NCBI RefSeq assembly: GCF_038502225.1
Contig: NC_091311.1
Span: 28,086,122 to 28,150,121, forward strand
Length of the DNA stretch: 64,000 nucleotides
Reading direction: 5' to 3'
Origin: Cherax quadricarinatus
Lineage: Eukaryota > Arthropoda > Malacostraca > Decapoda > Parastacidae
Position 1 is the first letter of the stretch, and each line of letters starts with the position of its first letter. Shown here piece by piece: positions 1 to 11,511 of the stretch. The position numbers and the translations under genes are program-made. The notes beneath the pieces were generated by a model that was not told the origin of the DNA, ran no database searches, and saw nothing but the letters and a program-made list of their open reading frames with translations.

Positions 1-175
1 TAATACAATGTTTCCTCAAGCAGGGTAATACAATGTTTCCTCAAGCAGGGTAATACAATGTTTCCTCAAACATGGTAATACAATGTTTCCTCAAGCAGGG
101 TAATACAATGTTTCCTCAAGCAGGGTAATACAATGTTTCCTCAAGCAGGGTAATACAATGTTTCCTCAAGCAGGG
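1..175. repeat. 25-bp minisatellite, 7 copies
   Basis: Seven head-to-tail copies of a 25-bp unit (taatacaatgtttcctcaag plus caggg) fill the left edge. Copy 3 has a few substitutions (acatgg instead of gcaggg). The array probably continues to the left of the window. Confidence 0.97.
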
Positions 176-937
176 TAACACAAAGTCTCTCACAGTAAAG
201 CAAGTCATTACAAAATTCAGCGTTTCGCTCAAAGGCGAAGTTTTTTAAGGTGATTTGAAAACTTTCACCTATGAGTTGAGTGGTCTACTAAGGTTCAACA
301 ATTCTTTCTTGGAAAAAGTTAATATTACGATTTTCTCCGTCGTTTTCCACTGGCTGAGTTTTCTTCTATGGCCCTACACTTTATTTTTATCATATCCACT
401 TGCAGTGTCCTTGCTGTGTTTACTGATGGTTGCACTTCCTTACCTGGGAAAGTGTATGCTGATGTCTTTTCCAATCGCATTTCTTAAGGACAGTTGGTGG
501 AGTCCGCCAGTATTTTCACGTTTTAGTTTATAGCCACCTTGCTGTTGTCATCCAGATTGTTACTATATCTGCCGCCTCGTGTGTTGTCTGATGCACACAC
601 CGCATGGCATGACGTCAACTCTCTTGAGTAATCCCACGTTCTTGTTCTTAGGCTTCACGTTCATTCAGGGATTCATCTTTAGTCAGCAAAGCCAAAGCTA
701 GTGAGTACTGGCCTTCAAGTTACTGTTGTTTCTGTTTGTGGATCCTTCTACATAATCAGCAGACCAGGACCTTCCCATCTCCTTCAGGCACTTACCAATG
801 TCTGATTACTTTTCAATCATAACACAATACTTGCGAGATCGTTGACATACTCACGGGTCTGTTTTAGTGACCAAACGAACTTTATTTTCCCTATAAAACC
901 TCACTTGGGTTCCTGTGCATCCCTCGCTGGCATTTAT
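176..937. other. Unassigned sequence
   Basis: No gene recognised. A 92-codon open frame at 255-533 (+) is hydrophobic but lacks a convincing start, splice context or family resemblance. The stretch is probably intergenic or intronic. Confidence 0.5.
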
Positions 938-1430
938 GCTGCCCTTCCATACTACTCATTCATGGTCTGGAAATCAATTTAAGACTCTTCTCAAAAGCTA
1001 CTTATTCACCCAAGACTAAGTACTCATTACTCAATATTTTAACTTTACCAAAAAATCTCCCAATTAACTAAATCTTAAAACTTCAAGACTAGACGCCCAA
1101 GTTCATACATTGACTAGTACTACATAGTAATGTAAATACCTACCCAAAACAGTACTGCCCTACAACCAACTATAACTTTCTCATAAAGTTAACTACTTTC
1201 AGCAAATCACAATGTTATATTCCCATAATATAATTTCAATATTTACTATTGAAACTATTGTACAACTTAAACTATGATAAATTCTTTAGTATTAAGTAGT
1301 CAGTAAGCCATTAAATTAACTCTGCCCATAATACCTAGGCATGAGATAGTGGCTCTTTGTACCGCAACTCATTATTGTAAATACATAATCTCAATGTACT
1401 GCTTGCAAAGAAATAAAATTGATTGATTGA
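938..1430 (+). mobile_element. 3' end of an L2/CR1-like LINE
   Basis: The start translates as a short C-terminal LINE peptide (FKTLLKSYLFTQD then stop). It resembles the C-terminus of the intact LINE at 39341-42295 (FKSLLKDHLLTQN). An AT-rich 3' UTR follows and ends in aaataaaattgattgattga, a (TTGA)n-type tail typical of L2/CR1 elements. The copy is strongly 5'-truncated. Confidence 0.6.
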
Positions 1431-1504
1431 TGGTCGTCTGGGTACACTGAAATCTTCACCAGTTGGGTTTAATTGCTCTCGAGAGCGGTTTTTTTTTTTT
1501 TATA

Positions 1505-1812
1505 AATTGTGGCCCGGTGGCCTGGTGGCTAAAGCTCCCGCTTCACACACGGAGGGCCCGGGTTCGATTCCCGGCGGGTGGAAACATTCCGACACGTTTC
1601 CTTACACCTGTTGTCCTGTTCACCTAGCAGCAAATAGGTACCTGGGTGTTAGTCGACTGGTGTGGGTAGCATCCTGGGGGACAAGATTAAGGACCCCAAT
1701 GGAAATAAGTTAGACAGTCCTCGATGACGCACTGACTTTCTTGGGTTATCCTGGGTGGCTAACCCCCCGGGGTTAAAAATCCGAACGAAATCTTATCTTA
1801 TCTTATCTTATC
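1505..1812 (+). mobile_element. tRNA-derived SINE
   Basis: A tRNA-like head at 1511-1581 has an A-box-like segment (ggcctggtggctaaagc) and a good B box (gggttcgattccc) inside a T-arm stem (ccggg/cccgg). A roughly 200-bp body follows, with the segment cactgactttcttgggttat at 1730-1749. The element ends in a (TCTTA)n tail at 1791-1812. The body segment recurs at 37655-37690, so this is a repeated family. The tRNA-like head would supply an internal RNA polymerase III promoter; mobilisation would need a LINE in trans (family knowledge). Confidence 0.85.
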
Positions 1813-2235
1813 AACTTTTACTCTGACTTGCTACATCAATATCTTGCTTTGTTTCTATGAGCTCATTTGTTCTCTGTTATTTGTATTCACCGATTTATGA
1901 TTGTTGGGCCAATTCTGAGCTCCTGACCCCACCTCTTAAGTAGCTGAGACAGAAGTGAACTCACTCCTAGCCTTGTGATCTCTGTCATACCTATTCTCAA
2001 ATCAGTGTGTAGAATCTATATTGTCTTAGAAGTGATATTTAATTTTGCTGAATAATCTATCTTGCAGGAATGGGCTCAGAGCTGTTACTGTGTCTTATTG
2101 TCTTTGACACAGTCACGTTTTGAACATGGAGGAGTGGAGGATGAAGATGGAGAGACAGACAGAGAGAGAATTATTCAACAATGAAGAGTAGACGGAAAAG
2201 GAGGCAGCGGCGATCCTGTTTATGATAAGTTTCTA
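1813..2235. other. Unassigned sequence
   Basis: No gene or known repeat recognised. A short purine-rich part near 2125-2215 precedes the polypyrimidine tract. The phrase gagctcctgaccccacctct at 1916-1935 resembles the 3' UTR of family A LINEs, so a decayed fragment of that family may lie at about 1895-1960. Confidence 0.4.
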
Positions 2236-2249
2236 CTTTACTTTTTCCT

Positions 2250-2582
2250 TGACTTCTCTCTCCCTCCCTCTCTAATCCCTCCCTCTCTCCCTACATCCCT
2301 CCTACCCTCCCTGTCTTCCTCCCTTCCTTCATTCCTCCCTGCCTCCCTCCCTCCTTCTATCCGTCCGTCCGTCCGTCCCTCCCCCCTCCCTCCCACCCTC
2401 CCTCCCTTCCTCCCTCCCTCTATCCCTCCCTACCTCTCTCCCACCCTCCCTCCCTCTCACTAGATCCCGCTTACTCTCCCTCTCTCCCTTCCTTCCTTCC
2501 TTCCTTCCTTCCCTCCTTCCCTCCCTCCCTCTATCGCTCCGTCTCTTCCTACCACCCTCCTTCCCACCCTCCATCCTCCATT
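2250..2582. repeat. Polypyrimidine (CT-rich) low-complexity tract
   Basis: Over 300 bp of CCCT/CCTT-type repeats on the + strand, including (CCGT)n and (CCTT)n patches. Long open frames here (Arg/Gly/Glu-rich on the - strand) are artefacts of the repeat. The tract has purine/pyrimidine strand asymmetry. Confidence 0.95.
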
Positions 2583-2589
2583 TCAATGG

Positions 2590-3660
2590 TGTTTACTCAG
2601 TACTATTTCTGCTTCTTCTCTCACATTGGCAGACAAGGAGAGTAGCGCTGATAAATTGTCATTTCTGACCATAAATTGGGCATATCAGCAGTGTTCTGCT
2701 GATCTGTTCATTTGTTACATGGTGGAACACCCACAGTGTACGGCTGTTGCTCTATATAAATATAACAGTTACGAGAGCAGAAGCTAGCCATGTCTCCCTG
2801 ACATATTCCATCACACAAAACTGATTGATATGCACGAGATAATTGAGATAAATTACTGTGAGTGGTGGTGAGTAGGAAGAGAAGAAATATCTCAATACTT
2901 TGCTCTTTTTCTTCTTACCTGATGGTGTTTACTGTCTCGTGGCACCTTCCTAACTAGCTGACAAATCTACAATTAAGCCAGGGTGTTGAACCGTCTCTCC
3001 GAGTCCCTGATAGTGACTCCAGACACTGTCTGGCTGGACCCACAGTTGCTAATTTTAATACATCGAAATATTTTAACCTCCCTCCCCAACCATTTCCCTG
3101 AGAGTTGAACGAGATGTAAACATACCAGCATTTTATGATCCATCTCAGCCAAATTATAAACACCGTAACCCAGGGCTGCCATCACTGTGGCCCACCCAAG
3201 CCTCATATCATCTGGGTATTTCTTATGTAACATGCAGGAATTTCTTACAATAACCCTGAGAGTCCAAAGATGTTATTGACGCAGTAATGCTATTAATAAA
3301 GAATGGAGCGATGTTAATTATTTTTTCTTTATTGGTAATTGCCGAGACGTTACGAAGCCATAGGAAAGTAAGGGACAAACGTTAGTATAGTCAAACACTG
3401 GGAAAGACTTGGTTCCAGGCTCACTTGTGGGTCACTAGCGGATGTACTCAAATTACAATTAATATTAGTAGACAGTGTGTATGTATTCACGGAAAATGCA
3501 TGTATCTTAATGTATATACGTAGCGAGATTACTTTAAATCCTCAAGGATTTCTGGTATTAGCGCGCAGGTCATTTGTAACCTTAATGGCCCGTGTTCGCT
3601 GGAGAGGTCTTACACTTAACAAATTAAACAGCAAATCTTGATTATGGAAATAACCTAGAC
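2590..3660. other. Unassigned AT-rich sequence
   Basis: No convincing gene, RNA or repeat recognised on either strand in this stretch of about 1 kb. Confidence 0.5.
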
Positions 3661-3667
3661 AAGTACA

Positions 3668-5537
<1,870 letters not shown>

Positions 5538-5547
5538 GTGTGTATGT

Positions 5548-5631
<84 letters not shown>

Positions 5632-5645
5632 CTGTGTGTGTGTGT
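5538..5645. repeat. (TG)n microsatellite
   Basis: About 100 bp of TG repeat joined to the 3' end of family A LINE copy A2 (which reads - strand, so its tail is (AC)n). Confidence 0.97.
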
Positions 5646-8600
5646 ACTCACCTAGTTGTACTCACCTAGTTCAGGTTGCAGGGGTCGAGTCCGAGCTACT
5701 GGCATCGCCTATTCACTGGTCGCTAGTAGGTCGCTCTCCCTGAAACGTGAGCTTTATCATACCTCTGCTTAAAGCTATGTATGGATCCTGCCTCCACTAC
5801 ATCGCTTCCCAAGCTATTCCACTTACTGACTACTCGGTGGCTGAAGAAATACTTCCTAACATCCCTGTGATTCATCTGTGTCTTCAACTTCCAACTGTGT
5901 CCCCTTGTTACTGTGTCCAATCTCTGGAACATCCTGTCTTTGTCCACCTTGTCAAATCCTCTCAGTATTTTGTATGTCGTTATCATGTCCCCCCTATCTC
6001 TCCTGTCCTCCAGTGTCGTCAGGTTGATTTCCCTTAACCTCTCCTCGTAGGACATACCTCTTAGCCCTGGGACTAGTCTTGTTGCAAACCTTTGCACTTT
6101 CTCTAGTTTCTTTACGTACTTGGCTAGGTGTGGGTTCGAAACTGGTGCCGCATACTCCAATATGGGCCTAACCTACACGGTGTACAGGGTCCTGAACGAT
6201 TCCTTATTAAGATTCGGAATGCTGTTCTGAGGTTTGCTAGGCGCCCATATGCTGCAGCCGTTATTTGGTTGATGTGCTCTTCAGGAGATGTGCCTGGTGT
6301 TATACTCACCCCAAGATCTTTTTCCTTAAGTGAGGTTTGAAGTCTCTGGCCCCCTAGACTGTACTCATTCTGCGGTCTTCTTTGCCCTTCCTCAATCTTC
6401 ATGACTTTGCATTTGATGGGATTGAACTCCAGGAGCCAATTGGTGGACCAGGTCTGCAGCCTGTCCAGATCCTTTTGTAGTTCTGCCTGGTCTTCGATCG
6501 AGTGAATTCTTCTCATCAACTTCACGTCATCTGCAAACAGGGACACCTCAGAGTCTATTCCTTCCGTCAAGTCGTTCACAAATACCAGAAACAGCACTGG
6601 TCCTAGGACTGACCCCTGTGGGACCCCGCTGGTCACAAGTGCCCACTTTGACACCTCGCCACGTACCATGACTCGCTGTAGTCTTCCTGACAAGAATTCC
6701 CTGATCCAGTGTAGTGCCTTCCTTGTTATCCCTGCTTGGTCCTCCAGTTTTTGCACCAATCTCTTGTGTGGAACTGTGTCAAACGCCTTCTTGTAGTCCA
6801 AAAATATGCAATCCATCCACCCCTCTCTCTCTTGTCTTACTGCTGTCACCATGTCATAGAACTCCAGTAGGTTTGTGACACAGGATTTCCCGTCCCTGAA
6901 ACCATGTTGGCTGCTGTTGATGAGATCATTCCTTTCTAGGTGTTCCACCACTCTTCTCCTGATAATCTTCTCCATGATTTTGCATACTATACATGTCAGT
7001 GACACTGGTCTGTAGTTTAGTGCTTCATGTCTGTCTCCTTTTTTAAAGATTGGGACTTCATTTGCTGTCTTCCATGCCTCAGGCAATCTCTCTGTTTCGA
7101 TAGATGTATTGAAAATTGTTGTTAGGGGTACACAGCGCCTCTGCTCCCTCTCTCAGGACCCATGGGGAGATGTTATCTGGCCCCATTGCCTTTGAGGTAT
7201 CTAGCTCACTCAGAACCCTCTTCACTTCTTCCTTGGTTGTGTGTACTGTGTCCAGCACTTGGTGGTGTGCCCCACCTCTCCGTCTTTCTGGAGCCCCTTC
7301 TGTCTCCTCTGTGAACACTTCTTGTAATCTCTAGTTGAGTTCCTCACATACTTCACGTTCATTTCCTGCTGTCTCTCCTCCTTCCTTCGTTAGCCTGATT
7401 ACCTGGTCCTTGACTGTTGTTTTCCTTCTGATGTGGCTGTATAACAGTTTCGGATCAGATTTGGCTTTCGCTGCTATGTCGTTTTCATATTGACTTTGGG
7501 CCTCCCTTCTTATCTGTGCATATTCGTTTCTGGCTCTACAACTGCTCTCTTTATTCTCCTGGGTCTTTTGCCTTCTATATTTCTTCCATTCCCTAGCACA
7601 CTTGGTTTTTGCCTCCCTGCACCTTTGGGTGAACCATGGGCTCATCCTGGCTTTTTCATTATTACTGTTACCCTTGGGTACAAACCTCTCCTCAGCCTCC
7701 TTTCATATTGTTGCTACATATTCCATCATCTTATTAACTGGCTTCCCTGCCAGTTCTCTGTCCCACTGAACCCCGTTCAGGAAGTTCCTCATTCCCGTGT
7801 AGTCCCCTTTCTTGTAGTTTGGCTTCATTCGTCCTGGCCTTCCTGCTTCTCCCTCCACTTGTAGCTCTACTGTGTATTCGAAGCTTAAAACCACATGATC
7901 GCTGGCCCCAAGGGGTCTTTCATATGTGATGTCCTCGATATCTGGTCACAGACCGGGCCGCGGGGGCGTTGACCCCCGGAACTCTCTCTAGGTAAACCCC
8001 AGGTAAACTACTCAAGGTGATTACTAAGTCCAGCCTTGCTGGTTCATCCTCTCCTCTCTCTCTTGTAGCGTCCCTTACGTGTTGGTACATGAAGTTTTCC
8101 AGTACCACCTCCATCATCTTAGCCCTCCATGTATCTTGGCCCCCTTGCGGCTCCAAGTTCTCCAAATCGATCTCCTTGTGGTTAAAGTCACCCATGATCA
8201 GGAGCTTTGCCCTGCATGCATGAGCTCTTCTGGCCACTGCAACCAGTGTGTCAACCATCGCTCTATTGCTGTCGTCGTACTCTTGCCTTGGCCTCCTGCT
8301 GTTCTGTGGTGGGTTATACATCACTGCTATTACCACCTTGGGACCTCCAGAGTGAAGCATTCCCCCTATGTAATCACTTTCTTCTCCGCTGTCTCCTCTC
8401 TCCAGCTCATCAAAATTCCATCAGTTATTGATCAGCAATGCCACCAATCCACCCCCCCCCCTGTTCCCTCTGTCTTTCCTCAGGATCTGGTATCCCGTTG
8501 GAATGATGGTGTCTGTTATCATACCTGTAAGCTTGGTTTCTGTGAGAGCTATGATGTCCGTTGATGCCTCTTTGACTCTTTCGTGCCACTCCTCCCACTT

Positions 8601-8747
8601 ATTTGTTATTCCATCAGCGTTTGTGTACCATACCTTCAGTTTCCTTTCCAACACTGTGGTTTGGGGGGCCTGTGAGGGTGGCAGACCTGGTAGCATACTG
8701 TGGGATTCTATAGCTCGGTGTTGGGTGGAAGCTGTGGGTATGGATTG

Positions 8748-8750
<3 letters not shown>
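5640..8750 (-). mobile_element. Family A LINE copy A2 (5'-truncated, decayed)
   Basis: Reading from 8696 down to 5723 on the - strand, the copy shows an AP-type endonuclease (KVWYTNADGITNKWEEW, ALTETKL, LIMGDFNH, ARLDLVITL), a linker (SPWFTQRCREAKTKC), reverse transcriptase (KAFDTVPHKRLV, GVPQGSVLGPVLFL, LFADDVKLM) and the C-terminal region. Several frameshifts and stops break it. The missing 5' end includes ORF1. A 65-bp piece of LINE family C interrupts it at 7944-8008. The 3' end has two tandem copies of tactcacctagttg (+ strand) before (TG)n. The 5' break at about 8750 again abuts (TG)n. Confidence 0.92.
7944..8008 (+). mobile_element. 65-bp insert: 3' tip of LINE family C
   Basis: The sequence from gtcacagaccgggccgcggg to ccccaggtaaac matches the last part of the family C LINE at 52555-52607. 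It breaks the endonuclease frame of copy A2, whose peptide runs normally as far as LDLVITLSS and is then lost. It is an extremely 5'-truncated insertion. Confidence 0.75.

Positions 8751-8797
<47 letters not shown>
8751..8797. repeat. (TG)n microsatellite
   Basis: A short TG tract lies between the truncated 5' end of LINE copy A2 and the 3' end of copy A3. Confidence 0.97.
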
Positions 8798-8800
<3 letters not shown>

Positions 8801-10635
8801 CACGTAATTGTACTCACCTCATTGTGGTTGCAGGGGTCGAGACTCAGCTCCTGGCCCCGCCTCTTCACTGATTGCTACTAGGTCCTCTCCTTCTCTGCTT
8901 CCTGAGCTTTGTCATACCTCTTCTTAAATTTATGTATGGTTCCTGCCTCCACTACTTCACTTGCTAGGCTATTCCACTTCCTGACAACTCTATGACTGAA
9001 GAAATACTTCCTAGCGTCCCTGTGACTCGTCTGAGTCTTCAGCTTCCAGATGTGACCCCTTGTTTCTGTGTCCCCTCTCTGGAACATCCTATCTCTGTCC
9101 ACCTTGTCTATTCCCTGCAGTATCTTGTATGTCGTTATCATGTCTCTCCTGACCCTTCTGTCCTCCAGTGTCGTCAGTCCTATTTCCCTCAACCTTTCCC
9201 CTTACGACATTCCCCTGAGCTCTGGGGCTAGCCTTGCTGCAAACCTTTGTACTTTCTCTAACTTCTTGATGTGCTTGACCAGGTGTGGGTTCCAGACTAG
9301 TGCTGCATACTCCAGTATGGGCCTAACATACACAGTGTACAGTGTCTTGAACGATTCCTTATTAAGATATCGGAACGCTATTCTCTGGTTTGCCAGGCGC
9401 CCGTATGCTGCAGCAGTTATTTGGTTGTGTGCCTCCGGTGACGTGCTCGGTGTTATGGTCACCCCAAGGTCTTTCTCCCTGAGTGAGGTCTGTAGTCTTT
9501 GTCCACCTAGTCTATACTCTGTCTGCGGTCTTCTTTGCCCCTCCCCAATCTTCATGACTTTGCATTTGGCAGGGTTGAATTCGAGAAGCCAGTTTCTGGA
9601 CCACATGTCCAGCCTGTCCAGGTTCTCTTTGCAGTCCTGCCTCATCCTCATCCGATTTAATTCTTCTCAACAACTTCACATCATCTGTGAATAGGGACAC
9701 TTCAGAGTCTATTCGTTCCATCATGTCGTTCGCATATATCAAAAATAGCACTGGTCCTAGAACTGATCCCTGTGGGACCCCGCTCGTCACAGGCGCCCAC
9801 TGTGATACCTCTTCACGTACCATGACTCGTTGTTGCCTCCCTGTCAGGCATTCCCTGATCCATTGCAGTGCCCTCCCTGTTATATGCGCCTGATCCTCCA
9901 GCTTCTGCACTAATCTCTTGTCGGGAACTGTGTCAAAGGCCTTCCTGCAGTTTAGGAAAACGCAATCAACCCACCCCTCACTCTCGTGTCTTACTTCTGT
10001 TACCTTGTCATAAAACTCCAGGAGGTTTGTGACACAGGATTTGCCTTCCATGAACCCATGCTGGTTTTCATTTATGATCTTGTTCCGTTCCAGGTGTTCC
10101 ACCACTCTCCTGATAATCTTCTCCATGACTTTGAACACAATACATGTCAGAGACACACGTCTGTAGTTTAGAGCCTCATTTCTGTTTCCTTTCTTAAATA
10201 TGGGGACTACATTTGCTGTCTTCCATTTCTCAGGTAGTTGCCCAGTTTAAAGGGATGTGTTGAAGATTGTGGTTAGGGGCACGCACAGCATCTCTGCTCC
10301 TTCTCTAAGGACCCATGGGGAGATGTCCGGTCCCATCGCCTTTGAGGTATCAAGGTCACTTAGCAGCTTCTTCACCTCCTCCTCGGTTGTTCGTATGTCA
10401 TCCAACACTTGTTGGCATATTCCCTCTTGATGTTCCCTTCTGTGCTGTCTTCCCAAAGCCCTTCTTGTCTCTACTGTAAAAACTTCCTTAAATCTCCTGT
10501 TTAACTCCTCACATACCTCATGATCATTTCTTGTGAGTTCTCCACCTTCTGTCCTCAATCTGATCACCTGGTCTTTGACTGTTGTCTTCCTCCTGATGTG
10601 GCTATACAACAGTTTCGGGTCAGTCTTGATTTTCG
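8797..10635 (-). mobile_element. Family A LINE copy A3 (5'-truncated, decayed)
   Basis: The - strand reads, in order, part of the linker before the RT (YSHIRRKTTVKDQVIRLRTE near 10600), the RT core (KAFDTVPDKRLV, GVPQGSVLGPVLFLIYANDM) and the C-terminal region (MREIGLTTLEDRRVRRDMIT). The catalytic box reads LFTDDVKLL instead of the family's LFADDVKLM. Frames shift at about 9510-9650 and 9200, so the copy is inactive. The 3' end carries two degenerate 14-mers before (TG)n. The 5' break at 10635 abuts a long (TG)n tract that has no LINE behind it. Confidence 0.92.
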
Positions 10636-11300
<665 letters not shown>

Positions 11301-11305
11301 TGTAC

Positions 11306-11425
11306 TCTACAGCTGTGTGTGTGTATGTATGTACTCACCTATTTGTGATTCCAGGGGTCGATTCATAGCTCCTGTCCACGCTTCTCCGCTGGTCGTTACT
11401 AGATTCACTCTCTCTTGACTTTTAT
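11306..11425 (-). mobile_element. Family A LINE 3' UTR fragment
   Basis: About 120 bp matching the family 3' terminus (tactcacctatttgtg..., rc) preceded by gtgtgtgtgtatg. It is a very short 5'-truncated copy that abuts the 3' end of the near-full copy A4 through another gtgtgtg. Confidence 0.75.
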
Positions 11426-11511
11426 CGTGTGTGTACTCACCTATTTGTACTCACCTATTTGTGGTTGCAGGGGTCGAGTCCTAGCTCCTGGCCCCGCCTC
11501 TTCACCGGTTG

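Noticed and set aside
1511..1581. Genuine tRNA gene
   Set aside because: B box is good, but the anticodon stem pairs poorly and the unit continues into a SINE body with a repeat tail.
2329..2586. Arg/Gly/Glu-rich 85-residue frame (- strand)
   Set aside because: Product of the CT-rich low-complexity tract; no start context or similarity.
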